DNA from: Epiperipatus broadwayi
Taxonomy: Eukaryota > Onychophora > Udeonychophora > Euonychophora > Peripatidae
Length of the DNA stretch: 64,000 bases
Assembly: GCA_028023455.1 (NCBI GenBank)
Contig: JAQFVV010006203.1
Location: 7,656,821 to 7,720,820 of the forward strand
Direction: 5' to 3'
The notes under the pieces are model-generated. The model was not told the origin of the DNA, made no database searches, and was given only the letters and a program-made list of their open reading frames with translations. The position numbers and the translations under genes were made by a program. Shown in pieces: positions 34,333-44,707 of this stretch (position 1 is its first letter; every line of letters starts with the position of its first letter).

Positions 34333-35284
34333 TATTTTATTTTATTATTTTTGCAAAGTTATGACATTATTTGTTATGCCTACAATTAAAGAAATTGAAT
34401 GTCAGCATTTTTTTGCAATTATACATTAGTTTAATTCATAAAATATGCAGTTATTCTCTTCAATATCTTCATTACAAGCCATTTTGCAGATTTTTAATGG
34501 ATAAAAACTTCAATTCACAAAGAAAGCTTTAATTTGGCTAACATATTTATGCTATCAAAATTATGTAAAATAATCTCTGAATGAAACCAACTATTTTATA
34601 GCTAATCACACTTAAATATAGTTTGACAGTTTACAATATACTATTAGAGCATACTAACCTTAATAACTTCTGCATATGATTTTTGCTGAGGACAGATCTA
34701 GTTTTCATTACAGTATTCAACTTCTGTGGATATTTAATTTTGCTTATAAAGAAGATTATTGATATACTCTATGATTTCTAAATTGTTTTGATATAAACAG
34801 GCAACAAAAAAATCTCTATTTTTATCCTGTATGAACAGGCTTAATACTTGTTGTTGAAGATAGAATCCAGTATCTATTATTGCTAAACATTAAAAAAAAT
34901 GCATATTTCATCAGAAACAAAGTAAGCTTTTGAAATATAACCTGTTTTCTTGACAGATGTTTCTTATTCCAAGAGATTATTAGTCATCCAGATATCAAAT
35001 CAGTTTAACATAGTATTAGCTCATAGTTATTTGAACAAGGAGCATATTATTTCCTATTGTAAAATTGACTTTTGAAACATTTATTATTATTATTTAATAT
35101 AATATTTGGTAAAATACACACAGAAAAGGTCCTTGATATATTTTTTACTATATCATATGGTATTTTGATTTTACCAGATCAGAAAAGAATAAAATTAATA
35201 ATAATTGACAGTATTTCTATATCTGCCATACATCTAAAAAATGAGAATTAGGAAGATTGGCACATCCTAATTTCTCATTGAAAT

Positions 35285-35380
35285 CTTGCTATGTGTGGTT
35301 TGCTACAGTGGTAGTGGCTGACTTCAGATGTTGCGAGCATTGGATTATGGTTCCTGTATTATTTCCAGTGATTAACCTTT
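35285..35380 (+). repeat. SINE family 1, head fragment (copy f)
   Basis: TGGTTTGCTACAGTGGTAGTGG (35297-35318) plus a GGATTATGGTTCC B-box region. The tail is missing. Confidence 0.55.
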
Positions 35381-38143
35381 AAAATATTTTTTTAGTTTTT
35401 TTAATCTTTGTACTTTGTGGAATGTTTTTATTTTTTGCTGCAAATGATACAATTTTATTAATACTAACAATTTACAATGAGAAACTTCAATTTCTCAGCT
35501 AATGCTTCATTTGACCAACATTTTTCAAATGAAGTGTTATCAAAACTGTAAAATTTATCATTGAATAGAATAAATATATTTAAAAAGAGTGAAGACAAAT
35601 TATCACATTGAATATAATTTTAATATGCATAATATAGTTTAATGCAATAATAAAGAGGTGTGCATTTCTGGATCAAATCTGAGATGAGAAAGGAAGAAAA
35701 AATTTCAGTGGAGTTGTTTGTACACAATCAGGCATTTTAGTTTTTTGTCATCACATCACATCCTCCTGTCATATCAATTTGTTATTGTTATTATTACATT
35801 ATTTAAAAACAAGTGCCAAATTTTTTGCACTCAGCCATTTGATAATTTATTATTTTTCGATATTTCATATTTTTTTCCTCTCATTTGATCTTATTCCAGG
35901 GCATGATAGTAATAGACCTAGTACACATGCTTACAAACATATATAAAGGGGAAAGGCACTGAATAGTATTAGGTATTAAAATATACTTTTTAATTTATAA
36001 AATGAATTATGAGACTGAAGAAATATGTATTTTATGGTTAAAATGTAAATGGATATATATTAATTTAAAACATGTAGCAATTATCAAGAAGCTACAAAAT
36101 TTAACCCCCCCCCCCCAGCTTAGGATATGCATCCTAATACATTTTTTTGCTAAAAACCTGCCAATTCTTATTGAAAATCGTATCCAAGTAAATATTTAGA
36201 AGAATATAAAATAGTAAAGAGCTGTATAGGTGTATTGTAAGAAATATTCATACCAAATATCAGGTTGTTTTACTCTCTAGCTAAGAATTGTTACACACCC
36301 ATTTATCTGAGCTATGGAATGGCTACTTGAAAGATTATATGCCCATAAAAAATTCCAAGTTCTTACTATCTAGATTCAAATCAAGATTGTAAGCATGGCA
36401 ATTATAAGTGCATTACAAGATAGTGGAAATATGTGTACTAAAATATTATAAAAATTTAGTGAGATAATTCAGGAAGTCATTGTTGATGCCATTTTATTAA
36501 TAAAGTTAATGAATTTTATATGATAAAGATCATTTCTCTATTCTGAACATTAATAGTGATTCTGAAACCACGTTTGATGGTGTTAGTAATAAAGAGCAAA
36601 AATATTAATAAAATTACTAGATCCTACATCAAGTAATACAATTGGGAAAGAAAGTAATGATTCTTATGAAAAAGACTGTAAAAGAAATTGAATAATTTGC
36701 ATTGAAAGTAAAATATGTAAATAGTCGCAGAAACTATTCAGGAGTAGATTGGATTCATCAAGTTTTTATATGAAGAAAATGAAAAGTAAGTTGAATACTT
36801 TTCAATGATAATAAAATTGTAAAATAATAATAATAATAATAATTGGATATTTTTTTTAAAAAAAGAGAGAGAAAATGAATTTAAAAGATGATAAAATTCA
36901 TTAAGTTGTTTAATAAAATAAATTTGAAGAGATAGCAGCTCTAATCATCATGCATAATAACTTTTTTATATTGATTGCAATATTATATGAAGAAATTGAC
37001 AAATCATTCTGCAATATACATACATTTCAGGAATAACTTTATTCAGCATCGACCTTGGGGCTCTGTCAACAGTCTGTGCAAATATAACAACCATTTATCT
37101 TACATTAAAACTGTAATGGCAGCTGACTTGATATCAAAGTACAAATATTTAGTGTTACTATAAATTTAGCCCATTCCAACACAGGTATTAAGACAGAATC
37201 AGAGATTCATATTGTTTAAATCTTAATTAAAAGTCCATTATCAAAGTATATAATAAATAAATAATACCTTGAACTAGAGGTAAACAAATTTGAATAAGAT
37301 GTTAATTCTAATCATCATAAATAATACATTTTTTATTATGCTTATTATATTACATAAAAAAATTGACAAATTGCTCTGGTCTGAGAATACAAAAAAATAA
37401 ATAAATAGATATTTATAGATTGAAATTTAGGATCATAGTCAATAAGAAAGCAAAAAAAAAAAAGAATAAAATTATATTTATGGTTGTATAAAATCAAATA
37501 AATTTTCTATACATGCTAATGGAAGGATGGTACTGGTTGTTTCAGGTATATGCATAATCTCTGGAAACTGAAAAAAGTTATGAAAACAGAATGATGTAGA
37601 GGATGGCAGATGTAGATTGTATAGTGATTAGCTGTCAAATGTGATACCTATTATTTCATAATATATGAGTTTGAAAAGAGAATTTGGAGAATCTATGAAT
37701 GAAAATAGAATATTAAGGTAAAATGAATTTTGAGATGTGTTAATGTTGAGGATGAAAAAAATAGATACATTAATCTCATAAGTTCTATTAAACAATGAAA
37801 AGAGGCAGAATATTATGATGCTTAATATTTCTGATACAATTAGTTGAATTGAAGAGGGAATAATATTATATAAACTATCATGAAAGAGAATCAAGAATTA
37901 AAGAAACTAATACTGATTTAAAAAAAGACAATGCTTTGATGTGACAAAGTTGAAGAAAAATGTTTGGACTGAAAAATAATTCTATAGATAACTTTTATAC
38001 ATGCAGAAAATACTCTTTAAAAATGACTATAGAGAAAAGCAGCATTAAATATGGATTATTTTTTACATTATTCTTTATTTAATTTTTAATTTTTTAAAAT
38101 GCATTATTTACAGTGTTTTCTTGAAGGTTTGTGATAATGGTGT
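35381..38143. other. Unassigned AT-rich sequence
   Basis: Contains a run of 12 C (36105-36116) and an (AAT)n run near 36825-36842. No gene recognised; the ORFs at 36002, 36975 and 37628 (minus) show no domain. Confidence 0.45.
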
Positions 38144-38174
38144 TTTAGTTGTATTTTTATATTGGACTATTTCC

Positions 38175-38432
38175 ATCATCTAATATGAGTATTGAATGTC
38201 TTTAGAAAAAAATAACTTCATTTAAATATTCCAAATACATTCAACTGTTAATAATAGCACATCAAACAGGTTAGTATATGCACAATGTTTTGAAAGATAT
38301 TATTTCCCCCTCTTCAGGTGTTGCTGATCTGACCAGTGACAATACTAACATAGGATTCGAACCTGTACCCTTAGATTCTTGAGTACTGAATTTTAAGATA
38401 ATGTTTTAACCAACTGAGCCATCATTCCAAAG
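38175..38432 (-). repeat. tRNA-derived SINE, family 2, copy a
   Basis: On the minus strand the head has A box TGGCTCAGTTGGTT (complement of 38408-38421) and B box GGTTCGAATCC (complement of 38352-38362), both near-consensus for pol III. A body follows with CACTGGTCAGATCAGCAACA and a tail with TAATAACAGTTGAATGTATT. The CTTAAAATTC segment between boxes resembles a Leu-type anticodon region with a long variable part; that assignment is a guess. Confidence 0.85.
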
Positions 38433-38894
38433 GCAAGTTAGTAGAAATTTAATATACTTATTTATGAGGTTCCTCTTGATTTCTCTACTTTTTCTTAAGA
38501 GCAAAGTTGATTAGTGATTTCCATACATTATGTATAGTCACACTAGATTGGTTTATGGGATTTTTTGCTATTGTCATCCCATGGAAAAGCACTTTCAAGA
38601 ACACAAACTGATAATTAAAAGAGAAAACAGACGTGTCTAAGGTAGCAGGCCATGTATGTATCAATGAACATATGTTCAATGGGGAAATTACAAAAATATT
38701 GGATAGAGAAGAAAAGGTACAAAGAAGAAAATTTAAAGAAGTTGCTCACCTGACAATGGCAAACAATCTCATAAACCAACCTAGTGTGACTATACATAAT
38801 GTATAAAAACTATTAATGAACTTTTCTCTTAGGCAAAAGTGGAGAAATGTGGAGGAACATCATAGATAAGTATATGAAATTTCTACTGACTGTT

Positions 38895-39150
38895 GCCTTT
38901 GGCAGGTCAGTTGGTTACTTTAAAATTCAATACTCAAGAATCTAAGGGTCTAGGTTTGAATCCCATGCTAGTACTACCACTGGTCAGGCCAGCAACACCT
39001 GAAGATGAGGCGAGAATAACATTGTGCATATACTAACCTGTTTGATGTGCTATTATTAACTGTTGAATGTATTTGGAATATTTAATTAAAGTTAAATTTT
39101 TCTAAAGACATTCAATACTCATATTAGATGATGGAAATAGCCCAATTGCA
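38895..39150 (+). repeat. tRNA-derived SINE, family 2, copy b
   Basis: Plus-strand mate of copy a: CAGGTCAGTTGGTTACTTTA head, B box GGTTTGAATCC (38953-38963), CACTGGTCAGGCCAGCAACA body (38978-38997), ATTATTAACTGTTGAATGTA tail. Confidence 0.85.
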
Positions 39151-39354
39151 TTAGTTACAATATTATAAAATTGCATTATTTACAATGTCAAAAAATGAAC
39201 TAATGCTCTCAAAATAAATATGCACTACATCAGATTTACTGATTCACATATTAGATTTTATTTTATTAAAATTATATGTTGATACATATAGAAATTAAAT
39301 TAATACAATGTTTAAAACCTTGTAAACAGTGTGAAGTGATCAACTCTTCACACA

Positions 39355-40514
39355 TTGCTTAATATCAATCCTTTTCAACCATTATTGATCCACTGCAAGA
39401 TGGTCTCTCCAAGACAGCACACTGCCTTATTTCATCCATTGATCTCACATGTGATCTCTTTCTAGATCTTTTACAATCTCTTAGAATTCAGTTTAAGATG
39501 TCAACTGTACATCTATTATCATCTCTTCTAACATTATATCCATCCCAACCACTCTTCATTGATGTCAATAACACTTGTTTGTTTTCTCACCCATGTATTG
39601 CATTGTTGATCTCCTTGTTGCTTATAATATGCATCTCTTTATACTTAGTTAACTGGTCTGAAATCTTTGTATTGCTCTTCTGTTAAGTGTCCAAGTCTCA
39701 AATCCATAAGTAAGAACTGGTAAAACACATTTATTAAAAACCTTTTTCAAGTACTTAGACATATTTCTGTTTAATATTATTTCTATCAAAAATACTCTAA
39801 CCAAATTTAATTCTATGATTAATTTCATCTAGTTTGTTTCCATCTGTAATAATAATTTAATTAAAGTATTTATAGTTGTTAACTTCTTCTAACTTATCAT
39901 TATCAATCTTTATTTTCTTTTTTGAGAAAAGCTACTGAACATTACTTTAATCTTTTCAACATTTACCTTTAATGTTACTTTTTTATTTTTATCTGATAAC
40001 TTTTGCAAAATTTGCTGACACTCTAAAACATTATTTTCAAGAACAACTACACCATCAGAAAAATCTAGATGATTTGAATAATCTCCATTTACTTTTGTTA
40101 CCTTAGTTTCCCATTTTAATCCACAAAATATTTGTTACAAAAAACTGCTGGTTTTGGTGATATGGAGTCACCTGTCATATACCCTTCTCAATGTTAATCT
40201 TTTTAGTATCATTATATAATTTAATTGTTGCTGTTACATTTTTATAAACATTCCTCAGACTATAACTATCCTGGGTCTATACCTTGATGATCAATGCTTT
40301 AATCACTGAAGAAAAGCTTATAGAATCAAATTCCTTTTCATAATTTACAAATCCAAAGCATAATGGCAACTCATATTCATTGCTCTTTTCTATAACTTCT
40401 CTCAATACTTGGATATAATCTACTAAACTAACCCCCTTTTAAATACTGCTTGTTCTTTTAGTTGGTTAAAATCCAAAGTTTGCTGAGGACAAGTTGTAAT
40501 TATTTTGGTAATTT
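39355..40514 (-). pseudogene. RTE LINE 3' segment
   Basis: The reverse complement follows the RTE from RT to the 3' end. The TGCAGTGGATCAATAATGG end lies near 39384-39402, the C-terminal basic segment near 39440-39490, the catalytic box equivalent near 40047-40070 (HLDFSDGVV, so FADD is mutated), and GVRQGD-equivalents near 40160-40195. Frames are broken. It joins an inverted 5' segment at about 40515. Confidence 0.85.
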
Positions 40515-41200
40515 GCTGTTAGCTATAAATGGAACTGGGCAAATTTCTAAGGTCCACTCCATATGTTCTTGTCATTGTTCATATAGTATGTGAACATAGA
40601 TGGGCTGTTTACCAACATACATTAGTAAGCATGACAAGTTTATTAGTTTATTATTTCTGAGTTTAAGATCAAGAAACACCATGATCTTTCTTCTCAATTG
40701 CCTGACAGTCTTAACAGAATTATCAGTTGAATTTTCTTGAAGGTAGAATGAGTATGTACATGACTGAACTTTTTTAAAAGTAGATTTTCACAATCATGAT
40801 AGACAAAACTAAATCATGGCATTTACTCCCAGGAGGCGGTAAGGCCACCAATCAAGGTATTAGCCAATGGCCAAAGGCAGAAGGTTCTAAGAATCTCCTG
40901 ACTATGGACCCAGGCTACCATTTGATAATGATCTTTTATTTAGGTATTTATAATTTCAGATCATTTTCAAGCGAAAGAATATTGCAAGAATTGGAAAAAA
41001 CTGTTTAATATTAAATGGAACATTATTGAACTTTGTGAAGTTAGAAGAAAAAGTGAAGAGAGAATTGATTTAAAATTGGACATGTATTGCACTACAAAAG
41101 CGTAACATTGGAAGTACAATTTGGATAGGATTTATTATAAGTAAAAAGTGGAAGAAGAACATTGTGGAGATCAATAGCATATCAGACAGAGTGAGCACTC
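40515..41200 (+). pseudogene. RTE LINE 5' segment, inverted relative to its 3' part
   Basis: Plus-strand sequence matching the leader and endonuclease start of the 30.5-kb RTE. Shared landmarks are GGGCAAATTTCTAAGGTCCA, CCCAGGAGGCGGTAAGGCCA, GAGGCAGAA-like leader text, FRSFSSERILQEL and VEINSISDR. It stops abruptly at about 41200 where a different LINE begins. Together with 39355-40514 it forms one rearranged insertion lacking the middle of the element. Confidence 0.85.
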
Positions 41201-41204
41201 TTGT

Positions 41205-42700
41205 ATATTTCCTTTATTTTTAAAACTGACACAATAGAAACATCCTTAAGATCAAGTGACAATTTCATGGCATATTTATTTTAAAAAATTTCAATACTTT
41301 TGAAACTAACATTACACCACCATATTTTAAAACTTCTCCAGGTATTCTATCAGAATCTGCAGCCTTTTCATTTTTGCAATTGTAAAGAGCTGATTTGACT
41401 TCACTGAAGTGAATATTTTTGTCCAAATATAAATGAGTATATAAAATTTGATACATTATTAAAAGTTGTTATCTTAATTCTTGTAACATTATTCAAAAGA
41501 TGGTCAAAACAATCCTTCCATCTATTCAAAACATCATTGTCTTCATATAAAAAATGCCATATTTAATAGAATTATTATATCATTTATCAGGTGCATATGT
41601 TCCTTTCAATGCAGCAAAAAGATCTAGCAAATGTCTGTATCTTTTTTGCAAGTTTAAGCCACCAATCATTTTTAAGCCTTTTTATCAGTCATTGAATTTC
41701 TGCCACCAGATATTATGAAGTTCCACATTTATATTATTCCACCAAGCAGAAAAAGATGCAACTTTTCTTTTAATCAAATTACTAATGATTAGATTATTGT
41801 TAAAAAACAGTTGTGAATATTATTTTTATTGAACTCAAGAATAGATTTACTTGAATCAATAACATAATTCAGTAATATGACAATCCTGGAAGTCCAAATT
41901 GAATTTTAGTATTTAATAATTGTTGAAATGTATTATGTATAGTAGATTCTTCTAAAGAATGAACATCAATTTTCTTGTGAATATGGCTGGAATAAGATCT
42001 ATTTTTTAATGCATCTATCATTTTAATCTTGCAGCATACTAATCGATGATCCATCCAACAATCTGCATTTCTAAGTGCTCACATAATATGGATTTTTGTA
42101 TTCTGACTCTTAAGTATAATGTAAATTATTAAGAGTCATTTATAGCAGTTTTTCTGTCCAAACAAAGTATTTGTGATAGTCTGTGCATTGTACAAAAAGT
42201 CAATAACAACATATTATGTAAATTTACAGCTCCATACCATTAATTGCAACAATTTTTAGAAAAAGTCAGTTATTTGTGTCAATATGTACACGAAAGTCTC
42301 CAAGAAGAGAAATTTAATCTTTTAATGGTATTGCTATAGTAATACTATCCAGGAAGATATAAAAGCTTTTTTTTTCTGAATCTAAGGTTGAAACATAGGC
42401 ACTAATAAAACGAGGATATTAGTGCCATGGTGTAAGACAAGTTTTAATATTTATTAGCCTGTCATTAATATAAAGAGGAATTTCAAGAACAGAATATACT
42501 AAATTAGACTTTACATCAAATCCAACTCCATACATTCTGCTTTCACTATTTGATTTGCTATTCCCCCCAAAAAAAAAAAAAATTACAACTTCCTTCCCCT
42601 AAAAGATGATTTTTTAAAAGTAAAACAGCTATATTGAACTCAAAACTTGATAACTTCTTAGCCACTAATGAAGTCTTCCATAAAATTCCATATGCTCATA
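41205..42700 (-). pseudogene. Second LINE family (craniofacial-protein-2-like endonuclease/RT), fragment
   Basis: The reverse complement, over many frameshifts, gives the order typical of this widespread animal LINE. VAKKLSSFEFNIAVL comes first, then a YTFFW-type segment, GVGFDVKSNLVYSVLEIPLYINDRL and FISAYVSTLDS. GDFRV, MDHRLVCCKIKM (about 42020-42054), a long linker and NEKAADSDRIPGEVLKYGG (ORF 41265-41456) follow, ending at VSVFKNKGNIQEC just as RT begins. Database proteins of this type are often labelled craniofacial development protein 2-like. The RT and 3' end are missing, cut off where the rearranged RTE lies. Confidence 0.8.
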
Positions 42701-42960
42701 TTTATGGGAAAATTAGATTTGTAATACTTTTAATTTACTATTACTACTGATATTATTATTATTTCTATTACTGTAATGCATAATCTTATAGTCATGACAT
42801 TCTAGTCAGTCTATAATTGAGGCCATTTTAAACATTTTCTAGGCCCCTTCTACCCTTCATGAAGATAGGGGAATATTTAAATAAGGCTTCTTAAATATAC
42901 AATCTTTGATAGCTGGAACTATGTTTCATAAAGCTCCAAATTGATTTTTAGTGAGAGTAT

Positions 42961-43293
42961 TGTGATATACTAATTAAAACCTGTTATGAGATACTACCCA
43001 GAACAATGGATACATCCGCTGATGAGGTATTTGGTTACGTATTCACTTTACAATAATTAGAACAAACAACAATAATAAGTGTTGGAGTATTCGTTGTTGC
43101 TAACATACTCGTGCTCGCGTGAGATATAAAATGGGTATACGGAATTATTAACTTGCAGCTTACGCAAAGAACTATCTGCTAGTAGTATTAATTAATTATA
43201 AAGTAGAGCGAACACTAATTTGTTAAGGTGCCAGTTGGACGTTTAATGGTTGGAGATAATTTATTGTTTAACCTCGATGGTTAAATAAACCAA
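42961..43293 (+). repeat. 5' LTR
   Basis: Begins near TGTGATATAC and ends in TTAAATAAACCAA. Contains GATATAAAATGG (43120-43131; TATA-like) and AATAAA near the end. CpG-rich relative to the second LTR. Confidence 0.9.
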
Positions 43294-43295
43294 TT

Positions 43296-43313
43296 TGGCG
43301 CAGTCGACAGGAT
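43296..43313 (+). other. Primer binding site, Ser-tRNA-like
   Basis: TGGCGCAGTCGACAGGAT starts 2 bp after the LTR. It closely resembles the TGGCGCAGTCGGTAGGAT site used with tRNA-Ser by Drosophila 17.6/297-type elements (recalled, not checked). Confidence 0.8.
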
Positions 43314-43348
43314 AGAACCTGTAAAAGATTCATTAAACGTAATCAGCA

Positions 43349-43814
43349 ATGGCCGCCATGTTCCAAATGTCAATAGAATTTGATATTGAGAACCCTACCA
43401 ACTGGTAACTATATGTTAAACACGTGGGAAAATTTTTCCTTGTTAACAATATCAAGGAAAAACACATAAAGGTGGCCATATTACTTGGATTTTCTGGAAT
43501 GAAAATGCTCGAGATCACAAACTGTCTATGTGAACCGGCAGAGCCTGAAACTTTTCAATACGATGAAATTGTTATTAACAGAACACTTCTACCTTCTTCC
43601 GTCGAAACACGTCGCTAGACTGCATTTTAGAAATCGACGGCAAATGAAAGCAGAAACCTTTAAAGAATTTGACACAGCGCTAAGGGAACTAGCAAAAAAT
43701 TGTGTCTATGGACAATTTTTAGAAGAGGCCCTGTTGGAGCAGTTATTATGGGGCATATACAACACTAAATTCCGTGAAGACCTACTAGCCGATTCAGAGT
43801 CTATAAACAAGTAA
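43349..43814 (+). pseudogene. Ty3/gypsy gag remnant
   Basis: Starts at ATG 43349 (MAAMFQMSIEFDIENPTNW) with a TAA soon after. The capsid-type region recovers in the frame of 43530-43814: EHFYLLPSKHVARLHFRNR, ETFKEFDTALRELAKNC and FLEEALLEQLLWGI, which is the Retrotrans_gag pattern (E-H-F, then R-R-x-Q/E, then L-x-x-L-A-x-x-C). No zinc knuckle follows. Confidence 0.82.
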
Positions 43815-43990
43815 AGCCATTAATAGGCCGGAATTGGTTTAGACCACTCGGAATTACCGTAAACGAGATTAAAAAGGTCAATGTGGAAATCAACTACATA
43901 GACAACTGGAATTCATGGATAAATAGTAAAAAAGTAGCAGAGTGGACAGATAAAGATCCAGGATATCAATTGCTTATAAAATGGATTAGT
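43815..43990 (+). pseudogene. Pol remnant around the deletion junctions
   Basis: In one frame GRNWFRPLGITVNEI resembles the segment between protease and RT of gypsy pols. Shortly after, VAEWTDKDPGYQLLIKWISKGWP resembles the linker before the integrase zinc domain. Thus about 2-3 kb of RT/RNase H appears to be missing near 43900. Confidence 0.65.
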
Positions 43991-44353
43991 AAAGGTTGGC
44001 CCAACAAACGACCAAAGAACTTGCCACTGGCTTTCTGGAATGCTCATTCAAGCTTATCAGTCTGCAAAGGTGCATACTAAATGGAGATAGTCATAATACC
44101 ATTGCAGGGCCGGAACCAGGTGCTCAAAATGCTGCACAATGGACCCCCAGGAATTATTCGGGCAAAAGCACTCGCCAAAAGCTATGTTTGGTGGCCTAAG
44201 ATAAATGATGACATTGAGTCCTTCACAAAAACATGCACAGCATGTCAATCAAATGCACGATCAACAATAAAAGAATATAGTTCATGGCCACCAGCTAAAA
44301 ATGCTATGTTGAACTATAGAGAAAAACAAAATGTGTTCCATGTTTACTCATAG
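43990..44353 (+). pseudogene. Integrase zinc-binding (H2C2) remnant
   Basis: ORF 44081-44353 has VLKMLHNGPPGIIRAKALA, YVWWPKINDDIESF and CTACQ, the H2C2 module of gypsy integrases. The second zinc His, expected in H-x-G-H-P-G, is Pro here (44144-44146). The catalytic DDE core is absent; the frame ends shortly after SSWPPAKNAM. Confidence 0.88.
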
Positions 44354-44360
44354 TTCTGTG

Positions 44361-44376
44361 TAGTGGGAGGAGAAGT
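44361..44376 (+). other. Polypurine tract
   Basis: TAGTGGGAGGAGAAGT directly precedes the 3' LTR, the expected place for the plus-strand primer. Confidence 0.8.
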
Positions 44377-44377
44377 A

Positions 44378-44703
44378 TTATATACTAATTAAAACCTGTT
44401 ATGAGATACTACCCAGAACAATGGATACATCCACTGATGAGGTATTTGGTTACGTATTCACTTTACAATAATTAGAACAAACAACAATAATAAGCATTGG
44501 AGTATTCGTTGTTGCTAACATACTTCGTGCTCGTGTGAGATATAAAATGGGTATACGGAATTATTAACTTGCAGCTTACGCAAAGAACTATCTGCTAGTA
44601 GTATTAATTAATTATAAAGTAGAGTGAACACTAATTTGTTAAGGTGCCAGTTGGACGTTTAATGGTTGGAGATAATTTATTACTTGATGGTTAAATAAAC
44701 CAA
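44378..44703 (+). repeat. 3' LTR
   Basis: Matches the 5' LTR except for about six substitutions, a 1-bp insertion and a 6-bp deletion near the end. Nearly all substitutions are CpG to TpG/CpA. Confidence 0.92.
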
Positions 44704-44707
44704 GTAT

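Larger units (their letters stand above)
38144..39185. repeat. One-kb palindrome with tRNA-derived SINE arms
   Basis: The left arm (about 38144-38578) and right arm (about 38753-39185) are imperfect reverse complements along their whole length, with a loop of about 175 bp. Each arm contains a complete family 2 SINE (tail outside, tRNA head inside), plus an inner 140-bp segment also paired (landmark TACATTATGTATAGTCACAC and its complement, 38523-38542 / 38788-38807). The arms have clearly diverged, so this is not an assembly artefact of recent origin. Confidence 0.88.
42957..44707 (+). mobile_element. Ty3/gypsy LTR retrotransposon, internally deleted
   Basis: Two LTRs (about 42961-43293 and 44378-44703) flank about 1.08 kb of internal DNA and are bordered by GTAT (42957-42960, 44704-44707), a 4-bp target duplication. 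A primer site and a polypurine tract are in place. The inside retains gag pieces, a short stretch from before RT and the integrase zinc-binding segment. RT, RNase H and the integrase core are gone, so it is non-autonomous. The LTRs differ at only about half a dozen sites, so insertion was recent compared with everything else here. Confidence 0.93.

Noticed and set aside
38352-38421. Functional tRNA gene on the minus strand
   Set aside because: A and B boxes are good but no cloverleaf with a paired acceptor stem is visible, and the unit recurs with a SINE body and tail.
43349-44353. Endogenous retrovirus with env
   Set aside because: No envelope sequence is present; gag, integrase zinc module and primer site fit an internally deleted Ty3/gypsy retrotransposon.
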